Shown piece by piece: positions 8,727 to 18,894 of a DNA stretch of 64,000 bases (the first letter of the stretch is position 1; every line of letters begins with the position of its first letter). A program made the position numbers and the translations under genes. Source of the DNA: Microbacterium sp. Au-Mic1 (GTDB lineage: Bacteria; Actinomycetota; Actinomycetes; Actinomycetales; Microbacteriaceae); NCBI RefSeq assembly GCF_021341785.1, contig NZ_JAJTTF010000011.1, positions 92,135-156,134 of the forward strand, written 5' to 3'. Under the pieces are notes generated by a model. It was not told the DNA's origin. It made no database searches and saw only the letters and a program-made list of their open reading frames with translations.

Positions 8727-9115
8727 GCCCCGCTCCACTCGCGCTGCACCTGGCTCACGCGCTGAACCGTCACCGACACGTCGGCGAAGGTCAGCGGGAT
8801 CGGCGCGTGCGGCTTGTGCACGGTGACCTCGACGCCGTGGATCCGCTCGTCCTCCATCACCACGTCCGCGATGCGGGTGGCGAGCGTCTCCAGCAGGTTG
8901 ACCGGTTCCCCGGCGACGACCGCGGCGACCCGTTCCGCGAGTTCGCCGTAGTGCACGGTGTCGGCGACGTCGTCGCTGATCGCCGCCTGACGCACCGACA
9001 GATGCAGCCGCAGATCGACGATGAAGTCCTGGCCGTTCTCGCGCTCATGGTCGAACACGCCGTGCCGCCCGAACACCGTCAGGCCGGTCAGCGTGATCGC
9101 GTCGAGGAAGTCCAT
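8723..9115 (-). CDS. folB: Dihydroneopterin aldolase
   Basis: Cleaves 7,8-dihydroneopterin to 6-hydroxymethyl-dihydropterin and glycolaldehyde. 130 residues, normal length. It begins M-D-F-L-D-A-I-T-L-T-G-L-T-V-F-G-R-H-G-V-F-D-H-E-R, with the family's G-x-H-G-x-x-x-x-E motif, and has the V-H-Y-G-E-L active-site region and T-V-H-K-P-H-A-P-I segment. The start at 9115 gives the family N-terminus; the upstream in-frame extension is Arg-rich shadow. A 26-base gap separates it from folP, and an ATGA overlap joins it to folK. Confidence 0.95.
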   Translation of the reverse strand: MDFLDAITLTGLTVFGRHGVFDHERENGQDFIVDLRLHLSVRQAAISDDVADTVHYGELAERVAAVVAGEPVNLLETLATRIADVVMEDERIHGVEVTVHKPHAPIPLTFADVSVTVQRVSQVQREWSGA

Positions 9116-9141
9116 GTCCCCCAGCCTACGGCGGGAGGCGG

Positions 9142-9933
9142 TCAGCGGTCCCAGGCGCCGAGCACGGCGAGCGCGTCGCGCGTGGCGGCGACGTCGTGCA
9201 CCCGCACGGCCCACGCCCCGGCGCGCGCCGCGAGCACGCTCGTCACGGCGGTCGCCAGATCCTTGCGTCGCTCATCGGCGTCCGCGCCCAGCGCGTCGGC
9301 GAGGAAGCGCTTGCGCGAGGTGCCCACGAGCACGCGCGGTCCGAGCGCGACGACGTCGGCGAGCTCGCGCAGCAGATCCCAGTTCTGGCCCGCGGCCTTC
9401 GCGAAGCCCACCCCCGGATCCACGATGATGCGGGACGGAGCGATCCCCGCAGCGGCCGCGGCGGCCACGCGCTCACGCAGCTCGGCGGCCACCTCGCGGC
9501 CCACCCGGGCGTACTCGGCGCGCGCGTACATGTCCGACGACGGGCCCCGCCAGTGCCCGAGCGCGATGTCGGCGCCCGACTCGGCCACGGCCGCGAGCAT
9601 CTCCGGATCCGCGAGGCCGCCCGAGACGTCGTTGACGATGCGCGCTCCCGCCCGGACGGCGGCGGCCGCCGTTGCGGCGTTCAGGGTATCCACGCTCACC
9701 GGGATGCCCTCCGCGGCGAGGCGCTCGATCACCGGCAGCACCCGGCGCTGCTCCTCTGCCGCGGTGACCCGCTCGGCACCGGGGCGGGTGGACTCCCCGC
9801 CGATGTCGAGCACGTCGGCGCCCTGAGCGCGCAGCAGCACGCCGTGCGCGACGGCTCGGTCGGGGTCGGCGTAGCGGCCGCCGTCGCTGAACGAGTCGGG
9901 GGTGGCGTTGACGATCCCCCAGATCGCGGTCAT
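9142..9933 (-). CDS. folP: Dihydropteroate synthase
   Basis: Joins p-aminobenzoate to hydroxymethyl-dihydropterin pyrophosphate; target of sulfonamides. 263 residues, a TIM barrel. Signature 1 is visible at the start (G-I-V-N-A-T-P-D-S-F-S-D-G-G), signature 2 at about residue 42 (D-I-G-G-E-S-T-R-P-G), and later I-V-N-D-V-S-G, D-P-G-V-G-F-A-K and S-R-K-R-F-L. ATG at 9933-9931 overlaps the folE stop by four bases. No residue change that I would link with sulfonamide resistance stands out, but that needs an alignment. Confidence 0.95.
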   Translation of the reverse strand: MTAIWGIVNATPDSFSDGGRYADPDRAVAHGVLLRAQGADVLDIGGESTRPGAERVTAAEEQRRVLPVIERLAAEGIPVSVDTLNAATAAAAVRAGARIVNDVSGGLADPEMLAAVAESGADIALGHWRGPSSDMYARAEYARVGREVAAELRERVAAAAAAGIAPSRIIVDPGVGFAKAAGQNWDLLRELADVVALGPRVLVGTSRKRFLADALGADADERRKDLATAVTSVLAARAGAWAVRVHDVAATRDALAVLGAWDR

Positions 9934-10523
9934 GCGCCGGATCCCGAGCCGATCAGCGCGATCAGCTCGGCGCGCGCGACCGGATCCGTGTACACGCCCC
10001 TGGCCGCGATCGTGAGCGTCGATGCCTCGGTCTGGCGACCCCCGCGCATGGTGACGCAGCCGTGCACCGCGTCCATCACCACGAGCACGCCCTGCGCGTC
10101 GAGGTGGGATGCGATGGCATCCGCCACCTGCTCGCCGAGTCGCTCCTGCACCTGCGGACGGGACGCGAGGATCTCGACCACCTTCACCAGCGCGCCGAGG
10201 CCCACCACGCGCTCCCCCGGCAGGTACGCGATGTGCGCGTGCCCGGCGAACGGGAGCAGGTGGTGCTCGCACACCGAGCGGAACCGGATGCCGCGCAGCA
10301 GCACCGCACCCGAGGGCAACGTGTCGGGGGCGGGCCCGTGCGAGACGCTGATCGTGTGCGCGAGGGGAGCTGCGGGATCCTCGCCGAGGCCGGCGAAGAA
10401 CTCCGCGTACAGGTCCGCCATGCGCGCCGGGGTCTGCTTCAGCCCCGGACGCTCCGGATCCTCGCCGATCGCGAGCAGCAGCTCACGGGTCAGGCTCGCG
10501 ACGCGGTCCCGATCGACGGCCAT
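9930..10523 (-). CDS. folE: GTP cyclohydrolase I
   Basis: Converts GTP to 7,8-dihydroneopterin triphosphate, the first step of folate synthesis. 197 residues. Zinc and active-site motifs are visible: C-E-H-H-L-L-P-F, H-I-A-Y-L-P, and the C-terminal V-V-M-D-A-V-H-G-C-V-T-M-R-G motif carrying a zinc-ligand Cys. It begins three bases after the ftsH stop and overlaps folP (ATGA), so hpt-ftsH-fol genes may form one transcript. Confidence 0.95.
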   Translation of the reverse strand: MAVDRDRVASLTRELLLAIGEDPERPGLKQTPARMADLYAEFFAGLGEDPAAPLAHTISVSHGPAPDTLPSGAVLLRGIRFRSVCEHHLLPFAGHAHIAYLPGERVVGLGALVKVVEILASRPQVQERLGEQVADAIASHLDAQGVLVVMDAVHGCVTMRGGRQTEASTLTIAARGVYTDPVARAELIALIGSGSGA

Positions 10524-10526
10524 CGC

Positions 10527-12530
<2,004 letters not shown>

Positions 12531-12594
12531 GATCCGATCAGCGTAGCGCGAGAGACTTGGGGCCCTCCTGGGGATTCGCCCACGGCGTACCGTG

Positions 12595-12690
12595 CGTTGG
12601 CTCCGGGAGGACCCGGTTCCTGAGCGAGTCGCAGGCCCCAGCCGGCTCCTGAGCGAGCCGAGCCCGCAGGCGAGCCGAAGGGCGTCAGGC
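12595..12690. repeat. Repeat-bearing gap between hpt and ftsH (CTGAGCGAG-type)
   Basis: The 154-base gap contains two copies of TCCTGAGCGAG (12616-12626 and 12647-12657), followed by a GAGCCGAGCCCGCAGGCGAG stretch. The word GAGCGAG recurs near 17895 and 49315 in other gaps, so it is likely a dispersed intergenic repeat. Confidence 0.5.
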
Positions 12691-13236
12691 GTACACGTGC
12701 GGCGCCAGCACGGCGACGTCGCGCAGGTTGCGGTAGCGCTCGGCGTAGTCGAGGCCGTAGCCGACGACGAACTCCGGCGGGATGTCGAAGCCGACGTACT
12801 TGCAGTCGATCTCGACCTTCGCCGCCTCGGGCTTGCGCAGCAGTGCGAGCACCTCGATCGACTCGGCGCCGCGCGAGGCGAAGTTCTCCAGGAGCCAGCT
12901 CAGGGTGAGGCCCGAGTCGATGACGTCCTCGACGATGAGCACGTGCTTGCCGTGCAGGTCGGTGTCGAGGTCCTTGCGGATCTGCACGACGCCGCTCGAC
13001 TTCGTCGACGCACCGTAGCTCGACACGGCCATCCAGTCCATCGGCGCCGAGAACGGCAGCGCCCGCGCGAAGTCGGCCATGACCATGACGGCGCCCTTGA
13101 GCACCCCGATCAGGAGCAGGTCCTTGCCCGCATAGTCTTCGGCCACCCGCACGGCGAGCTCATCGAGCTTCGCGCGGATCTCCTCCTCGGTGACGAGGAT
13201 CTCGGTCAGGTCGTCGGGGATGTCCGCAGCGCGCAT
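12685..13236 (-). CDS. hpt: Hypoxanthine phosphoribosyltransferase
   Basis: Salvages hypoxanthine and guanine with PRPP to IMP and GMP. 183 residues. The PRPP-binding loop [13 protein letters not shown] is at about residues 97-109, with G-V-L-K-G-A-V-M near 43 and the [18 protein letters not shown] purine-binding end. ATG at 13236. It is divergent from the DUF937 gene and directly upstream of ftsH. Confidence 0.95.
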   Translation of the reverse strand: MRAADIPDDLTEILVTEEEIRAKLDELAVRVAEDYAGKDLLLIGVLKGAVMVMADFARALPFSAPMDWMAVSSYGASTKSSGVVQIRKDLDTDLHGKHVLIVEDVIDSGLTLSWLLENFASRGAESIEVLALLRKPEAAKVEIDCKYVGFDIPPEFVVGYGLDYAERYRNLRDVAVLAPHVYA

Positions 13237-13356
13237 GGATCGATTTTACGCGACCGGATCCGTTCTCCCGCAGGCGTGCCGCGCCCGCTACTGTGAGCGG
13301 AGAGGCGGGGTGGCGCTTGGGGGAACCGAGCCCCCGTCGCGGACGGAAGGAGTCCC

Positions 13357-13962
13357 ATGGACATCGACGAGATCCTCAACCAGGTGCCGATCGGCGACAT
13401 CGCCCAGAAGCTCGGCGTCAGCGAGGACGTCGCGCGGCAGGCGGTGCAGGAGGGCGGGGCCGCCCTGCTCGGCGGCCTCGCGAAGAACGCCGAGACGCCG
13501 GAGGGCTCCTCCGCGATCGAGGCCGCTCTCGCCAAGCACGACGGCTTCTCGGGCGCGGCGTCGGTCGACGACGTCGATGAGGCCGATGGCCAGAAGATCG
13601 TCTCGCACGTGTTCGGCGACAACGCAGACCAGGTCGCGCAGACGCTGACGAGCGACCAGAAGACGGCCGGCATCGACTTCGGCAAGCTGCTCCCGATCCT
13701 CGCCCCGATCGTTATGGGTCTCATCGCGAACGGCCAGAAGGGCTCGTCGGCAGGCGGTGGCGGTGGCCTCGGCGACATCCTGGGCGGCCTGCTCGGCGGT
13801 GGCGGCCAGCAGCAGGGCTCGTCGACGGGCGGCGGTGGCCTGGGTGACATCCTGGGCGGCCTCGGCGGCCTGTTCGGCGGCGGCCAGCAGCAGGGTTCCA
13901 CGGCCGGCGGCGGCATCGACATCGGTGGCCTGATCGGCGGCCTGCTCGGCGGCAAGAAGTAG
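13357..13962 (+). CDS. DUF937 domain-containing protein with Gly/Gln repeat tail
   Basis: 201 residues. Residues 1-120 are the DUF937 fold (M-D-I-D-E-I-L-N-Q-V-P-I-G-D-I-A-Q-K-L-G, similar to E. coli YidB). A hydrophobic stretch K-L-L-P-I-L-A-P-I-V-M-G-L-I follows. The last ~70 residues hold three imperfect copies of a G-G-L-G-D-I-L-G-G-L-(L)-G-G-G-Q-Q-Q-G-S unit. The function is unknown. A GGAAGGAG ribosome site (about 13344-13351) sits eight bases before the ATG. It is a single gene with its own terminator. Confidence 0.9.
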   Translation: MDIDEILNQVPIGDIAQKLGVSEDVARQAVQEGGAALLGGLAKNAETPEGSSAIEAALAKHDGFSGAASVDDVDEADGQKIVSHVFGDNADQVAQTLTSDQKTAGIDFGKLLPILAPIVMGLIANGQKGSSAGGGGGLGDILGGLLGGGGQQQGSSTGGGGLGDILGGLGGLFGGGQQQGSTAGGGIDIGGLIGGLLGGKK

Positions 13963-13980
13963 GAGCCGACTCACGGCGAT

Positions 13981-14016
13981 TCCGGAACGCGGCTCCATGG
14001 GGGGCCGCGTTCCGGA
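13981..14016. terminator. Bidirectional terminator, DUF937 gene / tilS
   Basis: A perfect 13-base stem (13981-13993, TCCGGAACGCGGC, with 14004-14016) around a 10-base loop, between convergent genes. Confidence 0.85.
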
Positions 14017-14019
14017 GTC

Positions 14020-14052
14020 TCCGCGTCTAGCGTGTCTCCGCGTCTAGCGCGC
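14020..14052. repeat. Short direct repeat at the tilS 3' end
   Basis: The word GTCTCCGCGTCTAGCG occurs twice in tandem; the second copy overlaps the tilS stop codon. It looks like a slip duplication. Confidence 0.6.
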
Positions 14053-15033
14053 GGCGAACACGATGCGGCCGCCCACCCGCGCAGCCGTGCAGCCCGGCAG
14101 GTCGAGCGGGCCCTGGCCCGACCAGTCGGTCACCAGACGCGCCACCTCGACGGTCTGAGTCCGGGTCAGGCCGACCCCGAACTCGCTCTGCACGACGAGG
14201 CGGATCACGCGATTGCGCAGCGCGGCCGGGTTGGCGGCGAGGGCCGCAGCACTGACGGAGATCCCCGCCTCGGCGTGCTCCACGATGTCCTCGATGGTCT
14301 CGTGGATCATCTCGTCGAACGCCTCCGCGTCCTCGCGCAGCTGCTCCGCCGTGCGAGCGAGGGCCTCGGCGATGCCCGGCCCCAGCTCGGCCTCGAGCAC
14401 CGGCAGCACGCGCTCGCGTGCCCGCACCCGCAGGTAGCGGGGGTCGGTGTTGTGCGGATCGTTCCAGGGCTCGAGCCCCTCAGCGGTGCAGGCGGCGCGC
14501 GTCGTCTCACGGCGCACGGCGAGCAGCGGGCGGATCCAGGTGGTGTCGTCTTCGTCGATGCGCACGGGAGCCATGCCCTGCAGGCTGCCGGCGCCCGATC
14601 CCCTCGCCAGGCCCAGCAGCACCGTCTCCGCCTGGTCGTCGAGCGTGTGCCCGAGCAGCACGGGGGCCTGCTCGCGCTGAGCGACCAGGCGCAGCGCCGC
14701 GTAACGGGCCGCTCGGGCGTCGGCCTCCGGCCCCTCCCCGGACTCGGCCACGACGACCCGTTCCACGAGCGCCTCGATGCCGAGCGCCGAGGCCTTCGCC
14801 GCCGCCTCGGCCGCGACGCGGTCGGATCCGCTCTGCAACCCATGATCGACCGTCAGGCTCCGCACGCGGATCCCCGCGGCGCGCGCCTCGAAGGCGGTCG
14901 CCGCGGCGAGCGCCAGGGAGTCGGCGCCCCCGGAGAGCGCCACGATCACGGCGCTCGGTCGTTCGGGCAGCGCCGCCAGTGCGGCACGCACGGCACGGCG
15001 GATCTCAGCGACGGCGGGAGAGAGGGAGGGCAC
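14044..15033 (-). CDS. tilS: tRNA(Ile)-lysidine synthetase
   Basis: Modifies C34 of tRNA-Ile(CAU) to lysidine using ATP and lysine. 329 residues. The PP-loop motif S-G-G-A-D-S lies at 34-39, then V-D-H-G-L-Q (near 62-67) and G-H-T-L-D-D-Q-A-E-T (about 129-138), all diagnostic. The C-terminal domain is short, which is common in actinobacteria. It is separated from hpt by the DUF937 gene on the other strand. ATG at 15033 is the only well-placed start. Confidence 0.93.
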   Translation of the reverse strand: MPSLSPAVAEIRRAVRAALAALPERPSAVIVALSGGADSLALAAATAFEARAAGIRVRSLTVDHGLQSGSDRVAAEAAAKASALGIEALVERVVVAESGEGPEADARAARYAALRLVAQREQAPVLLGHTLDDQAETVLLGLARGSGAGSLQGMAPVRIDEDDTTWIRPLLAVRRETTRAACTAEGLEPWNDPHNTDPRYLRVRARERVLPVLEAELGPGIAEALARTAEQLREDAEAFDEMIHETIEDIVEHAEAGISVSAAALAANPAALRNRVIRLVVQSEFGVGLTRTQTVEVARLVTDWSGQGPLDLPGCTAARVGGRIVFAAR

Positions 15034-15186
15034 GCTCTCACGCTACCCGGGCGGGTTGGACGCCGCCCGTCCGTCATCGCCGGCGGGCGCGTGCTCCGAT
15101 GCTGGCGAGCACGGGCCCACGCGTGAGGCTGCGCGCGAAGTAGGCTTGTCCGCGGCATCCAACCGTCTTTTCTGAGGAGCACACGC

Positions 15187-15678
15187 ATGGGCGCACACGA
15201 CGCCGTCATCGAGATCCCGCGCGGCAGCCGCGTGAAGTACGAGGTCGACCACGAGACCGGACGAGTGCACCTCGACCGCGTGCTCTACACGACCTTCGGC
15301 TACCCGGCCGACTACGGCTACTTCGACAACACCCTCGGCGAGGACGGCGACCCGCTGGACGTGCTGGTGCTTCTCGACCAGGCCATCTTCCCCGGCGTCG
15401 TCGTGAACGTGCGTCCCGTGGCCGTGCTGAAGATGAGCGACGAGGCCGGTGGTGACGACAAGCTCGTCGCCGTGCTGAGCAAGGACCCGCGCTGGTCGCA
15501 CATCCAGGACGTCGACGACCTGGCCGAGTACACGAAGAAGGAGATCTCGCACTTCTTCGAGCACTACAAGGACCTCGAGCCCAACAAGTGGGTCAAGGTC
15601 GACGCCTGGGGCGACGCCGCCGAGGCGCAGCGGATCCTCGACGAGGCCATCGAGCGCTTCGCCAACGAAGGCCACTGA
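15187..15678 (+). CDS. ppa: Inorganic pyrophosphatase
   Basis: Hydrolyses pyrophosphate to drive biosynthesis. 163 residues, normal for the soluble family I enzyme. Motifs: I-E-I-P-R-G-S-R-V-K-Y-E-V-D at the start, Y-P-A-D-Y-G-Y-F, and the metal-binding E-D-G-D-P-L-D-V-L-V-L (near 51-61). GAGGAG at 15174-15179 precedes the ATG. A TAGGCT word at 15141-15146 is a possible -10. Confidence 0.97.
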   Translation: MGAHDAVIEIPRGSRVKYEVDHETGRVHLDRVLYTTFGYPADYGYFDNTLGEDGDPLDVLVLLDQAIFPGVVVNVRPVAVLKMSDEAGGDDKLVAVLSKDPRWSHIQDVDDLAEYTKKEISHFFEHYKDLEPNKWVKVDAWGDAAEAQRILDEAIERFANEGH

Positions 15679-15729
15679 CCCGTTCGGGCCCCGACATTCT
15701 CGAAGGGGCCCGAAACGCCTGATACACAG

Positions 15730-15765
15730 AAGACCCCCGGTGCCGCTCAGCGGCCCGGGGGTCTT
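15730..15765. terminator. Terminator between ppa and M23 peptidase
   Basis: Stem AAGACCCCCGG (15730-15740) with 15755-15765 around a 14-base loop; the genes on both sides converge on it. Confidence 0.85.
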
Positions 15766-15784
15766 CTCCGTGAGGATCCGAGGA

Positions 15785-17170
15785 TCAGCCCATGTAGACG
15801 CCCTGGCTCTCCATGAAGCTGATCGGGTTGATCGTGCTGCCCCACTGATAGACCTCGTAGTGCAGGTGGCAGCCGAAGGATCCGCCGGTGTTGCCCGCGA
15901 AGGCGATTACGTCGCCCGCATTGACCCACTGCCCGTAACCGACGTTGAAGCCGCCGTTGAGGATGTGCCCGTAGCCGGTGGCGAGACCGCTGCCGTCGCC
16001 GTTGTCGATCTTGATGTAGTTGCCGTAGCCGCCGTTCCAGCCCGCGTACACGACCGTTCCCGAGTGTCCGGCGTAGATCGGCGAACCGCAGCTGCCGTCG
16101 GCGAGGTCGACGCCCGCGTGGAAGCTGGAAGAGCAACCCCAGTAGTCGCAGTCGGGCACGCGATATCCGTAGCCCGAGGACTGGTAGCCGCCGAACGGGC
16201 GCACCCAGCCTCCGGTGCCGCCGCCGGTGCCACCACCGGTGGAGCCACCACCGCCACCGCCACCGCCGCCGTTGTTGGCCGCGGCGTCGATCGCGGCCTG
16301 GCGCTCGGCGGCGAGCTGGGCCTGACGTGCGGCCTCGGCCGCAGCCCTGGCCGCCTCACCGGCCTGATAGCCGGCCACCGTCTTGGCCGTGGTGTCCTGC
16401 AGCGCGGCGAGCTGCGCCTGAAGCTGGCCGAGATTGGCCTGCTGGTTGGCGAGTGCGGCCGCAGCGGCATCCGCAGCGGCCTGCGCCTTCTGCATCTTGT
16501 CTTCGGCGATCTTGGCGAGCCGATCACGCTCGGTCTTCGCCGCACTCGCCTGATCCGTCAGCGCCTGCGCGGTGTTCTTCGCTTCGAGGGCCTTGTCGTA
16601 GATCGCCTGGGTGCCGGAGAGCACACGGTCCATCTGGCCGAGCCGCTGGAGCAGCTCGTCCTTGTTCGCCGTGGAGTTGGAGAAGAACAGCTGAAGCGCG
16701 GTGGTGTCGCCGCCGTCGCGGGAGAGCTGCGCGGCGATCTGCCCGGCCTTGCTGGCCGAATCATCGGCGACCTTCTTCTGCGCATCGGCCTGCGTCTGCA
16801 GATCCGAGAGGCGGCGCGCCTGCGCATCGAGCGCCTGCTGCGCCGCGAAGTACTCGTTACCGGCTGCCTCGGCCGCGGCCTTGGTGTCGGCGACGTTCTG
16901 CGTGAGGGTGGCGATGAGCCCCTGGATGCGCGAGACCTCGGCGGCGGCGGTGGCCTCGTTCGCCTTCGCCGCCTGCACGTCATCCCAGCTGGGGTAGTCG
17001 TCGGCGTAGGCAGCAGGAGCGCCCATAAGGAGGCCCAGGATCAGCGCACCGACGGTGGCGATGCTGAGAGCGACGCCGCCACGGCGACGTCCGAGGCGCG
17101 CCGCGCGGGCACGCCGAACCAGCGACGCCTGTCCGGGTCGGCGGGCGTCTTCGATGTTCAGATGGTTCAC
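15785..17170 (-). CDS. Secreted M23-family peptidoglycan peptidase with coiled coil
   Basis: 461 residues. A basic N-terminus, hydrophobic helix and A-Y-A-D signal-peptidase site (about residues 30-58) export it. Residues ~60-290 are Ala/Gln/Lys-rich coiled coil, as in EnvC/CwlO-type hydrolase regulators. A poly-Gly/Ser/Thr linker (about 300-325) leads to an M23 LytM domain with zinc ligands in S-S-F-H-A-G-V-D-L and C-H-L-H-Y-E-V-Y. The cell-wall role is inferred from this architecture. The start is GTG at 17170-17168, placed behind AAAGGGAG; an in-frame GTG at 17194 has no ribosome site. Confidence 0.92.
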   Translation of the reverse strand: MNHLNIEDARRPGQASLVRRARAARLGRRRGGVALSIATVGALILGLLMGAPAAYADDYPSWDDVQAAKANEATAAAEVSRIQGLIATLTQNVADTKAAAEAAGNEYFAAQQALDAQARRLSDLQTQADAQKKVADDSASKAGQIAAQLSRDGGDTTALQLFFSNSTANKDELLQRLGQMDRVLSGTQAIYDKALEAKNTAQALTDQASAAKTERDRLAKIAEDKMQKAQAAADAAAAALANQQANLGQLQAQLAALQDTTAKTVAGYQAGEAARAAAEAARQAQLAAERQAAIDAAANNGGGGGGGGGSTGGGTGGGTGGWVRPFGGYQSSGYGYRVPDCDYWGCSSSFHAGVDLADGSCGSPIYAGHSGTVVYAGWNGGYGNYIKIDNGDGSGLATGYGHILNGGFNVGYGQWVNAGDVIAFAGNTGGSFGCHLHYEVYQWGSTINPISFMESQGVYMG

Positions 17171-17359
17171 GCGGCTCCCTTTCGCCGGTTTCACTCATGT
17201 CACACTAACAACATCAGCCTCAATCGCAACCCTCGGATCCGGCTCAGGATCGGGAATTCTTCGAATCGTCAGGTGCTGGTCGAGCGTTCGGGGACGGGAC
17301 GGGACCAACTTCCATTCTGCGCCCGGACACGCCCGGGATCCAGAGCGACGCGCTCTCGA

Positions 17360-17390
17360 TTGGTGTTTTCGCTCAGGAACCCCTTATGCT
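17360..17390 (+). promoter_or_regulatory. Putative promoter of the tRNA cluster
   Basis: TTGGTG at 17360-17365 and TATGCT at 17385-17390, 35 bases before tRNA-Glu. The 19-base spacer is long. The -10 is good; the -35 is a guess. Confidence 0.4.
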
Positions 17391-17424
17391 TGAGCGTCGG
17401 CAAGTGAGCCCTGCGGCTCACCCC

Positions 17425-17497
17425 GGCCCCATCGTTTAGTGGCCTAGGACGCCGCCCTTTCACGGCGGTAGCACGGGTTCGAATCCCGTTGGGGTCA
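17425..17497 (+). tRNA. tRNA-Glu (UUC)
   Basis: 73 nt. The acceptor GGCCCCA pairs with TGGGGTC (one G-U), the anticodon stem CCGCC/GGCGG frames loop CTTTCAC giving anticodon TTC, and the T arm is ACGGGTTCGAATCCCGT. No CCA is encoded. Confidence 0.97.
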
Positions 17498-17524
17498 CTC
17501 TTTCCGATACAATTTCATAGTTCT

Positions 17525-17598
17525 GGCCCTGTAGCGCAGTTGGTTAGCGTGCCGCCCTGTCACGGCGGAGGTCGCGGGTTCAAGTCCCGTCAGGGTCG
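17525..17598 (+). tRNA. tRNA-Asp (GUC)
   Basis: 74 nt. Acceptor GGCCCTG/CAGGGTC, anticodon stem CCGCC/GGCGG with loop CTGTCAC (anticodon GTC), T loop GGTTCAAGTCC, discriminator G. It sits 27 bases after tRNA-Glu. Confidence 0.97.
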
Positions 17599-17606
17599 CT
17601 CCATGC

Positions 17607-17634
17607 GACAGGCCTTTCTTCGGAAAGGCCTGTC
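17607..17634 (+). terminator. Terminator or processing hairpin after tRNA-Asp
   Basis: A perfect 12-base stem GACAGGCCTTTC with a TTCG tetraloop (17619-17622), starting nine bases after tRNA-Asp. Confidence 0.85.
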
Positions 17635-17676
17635 GTCTAGGACGCAGGTCAGAAGCTTCCACCTTCCGATCTGTGC

Positions 17677-17749
17677 GGCTCTGTAGCTCAGTTGGTAGAG
17701 CGTTCGACTGAAAATCGAAAGGTCACCGGATCGATGCCGGTCGGAGCCA
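17677..17749 (+). tRNA. tRNA-Phe (GAA), left attachment site of the island
   Basis: 73 nt. Acceptor GGCTCTG/CGGAGCC, anticodon stem TTCGA/TCGAA with loop CTGAAAA (anticodon GAA). Its segment 17707-17734 (anticodon loop to T arm) is repeated near 22223-22251, marking integration here. Confidence 0.97.
17707..17734 (+). other. attL: island attachment site inside tRNA-Phe
   Basis: A 28-base stretch from the anticodon arm to the T arm that matches 22223-22251 in 14 bases, a short GG/ACG difference, then 12 bases. tRNA genes are common integrase targets. Confidence 0.7.
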
Positions 17750-17777
17750 CACGGGTGATCGTTACAATCACCCCAGG

Positions 17778-17809
17778 AACCCTCGCGTAGCTTCTACATC
17801 GCGGGGGTT
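17778..17809 (+). terminator. Terminator after tRNA-Phe
   Basis: Stem AACCCTCGCG (17778-17787) with CGCGGGGGTT (17800-17809), one G-U pair, then TTCGTCTTTTCC. The rest of the gap to 18004 holds a GAGCGAGCGGAGCGAGACGA repeat (about 17897-17916) and nothing else I can name. Confidence 0.8.
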
Positions 17810-18004
17810 TCGTCTTTTCCCGGTGAGGCCAGGTTTCCGTGCCGCTCCCCTGGGTCGATCTGGCCTCGCTGTCATGCGAGTGAAGCCCCGGTCGTTGAGC
17901 GAGCGGAGCGAGACGAATCGCTCCACTCCCGAGGCTTGTGCCGGCTAGCAATGTCGGCTCCCCTCCCTACCGTCTAAATGCAGGACGACAACGAGGGGGC
18001 TGAC

Positions 18005-18643
18005 GTGTACGAGTCAACGAGACCATGCGCTGGGTGCGAACGGCCAATAGATGCCGCGTTCGCGCACTGCAACCACTGCGGCACCGCGCAGTTCACACCA
18101 CAGGCACAGGCGGTTGCATCGACCGCGCAAGGCATCGCCATCGCTGTGAAGACGCGCGACATTCACATCACCCAGGGCAGGGGGTGGGACAACCGGCCGA
18201 CTGCAAACCATGAAAAGCACGGCACGCGCTTCGTCAGCCGCGGACTGGAGGTTGCGGCGAACCTCGCCACTGTGATTGGCCTCGCAGTGACGTTCGGGGG
18301 CATCCTGATCGCACCGAACGGTGACGGCAAGCTGATCGTCGTCGGGATTGTTGCGGCTCTCACCGTGGGCGCCGCGCTGATTGCGGTGCCGCTGCTCACC
18401 GCCCGAATGAACGGCTGGACAGTCGTTCGACTGGGATCGCTCGTGCTCGGCGTCGTTCGGAAGCGTGAAGACAATCATCGACTCGAATGGATCGATGCCC
18501 GGCTCAAGTGCCCACAGTGCCCCGCTGGTTCATCCCGAGGCATCATGACTCTGCAGCACTTCGACAACGAGACGTGGTGGGTCTGCACCGCTAATAGGAA
18601 GCGGCACCAGTACGTCTTCGACGGAACGCAGTACGTCGACTGA
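18005..18643 (+). CDS. Zinc-ribbon, two-TM membrane protein, unknown function (island)
   Basis: 212 residues. The N-terminal zinc ribbon is C-A-G-C (8-11) and C-N-H-C (22-25). Two hydrophobic segments (about residues 82-103 and 109-130) follow, then a second, partial cysteine cluster K-C-P-Q-C near 173 and W-W-V-C near 198. Such zinc-ribbon/TM proteins have no fixed role. GTG at 18005 is preferred because GAGGGGG lies just upstream; an ATG at 17978 in the same frame is the alternative. It is the first gene of the tRNA-Phe island, separated from the SIR2 gene by 250 bases. Lower GC than the backbone. Confidence 0.75.
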   Translation: MYESTRPCAGCERPIDAAFAHCNHCGTAQFTPQAQAVASTAQGIAIAVKTRDIHITQGRGWDNRPTANHEKHGTRFVSRGLEVAANLATVIGLAVTFGGILIAPNGDGKLIVVGIVAALTVGAALIAVPLLTARMNGWTVVRLGSLVLGVVRKREDNHRLEWIDARLKCPQCPAGSSRGIMTLQHFDNETWWVCTANRKRHQYVFDGTQYVD

Positions 18644-18882
18644 GCCTTGCTCACGACTCCTCATAACCTGCGACGCGGCGATGCGCGAACTGCTCAGACT
18701 GCTGCAGGGCCGTACCCGCGTGAGGCCCCGCTGGCCCTCGAACCTCTCCGGGACTCCGATGCCGTACGGTCGGCCCCGCACCGCCGGCGATCGAGCCGTG
18801 AGAACTTTCTTTACTCAATCAAGGCCGGCCTAGCGGCCTGCTGCACCGCCTGCGGTGCGTCCGGTCCTCGGCGACGCCCGGC

Positions 18883-18888
18883 TAACAT
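18883..18888 (+). promoter_or_regulatory. -10 element for a leaderless SIR2 transcript
   Basis: TAACAT lies six bases before the GTG start at 18895, the spacing of leaderless actinobacterial messages, and no ribosome site is present. The -35 region is not clear. The gap 18644-18882 otherwise shows only a 7-base hairpin (GCACCGC near 18843) and no gene. Confidence 0.55.
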
Positions 18889-18894
18889 GAGCCT

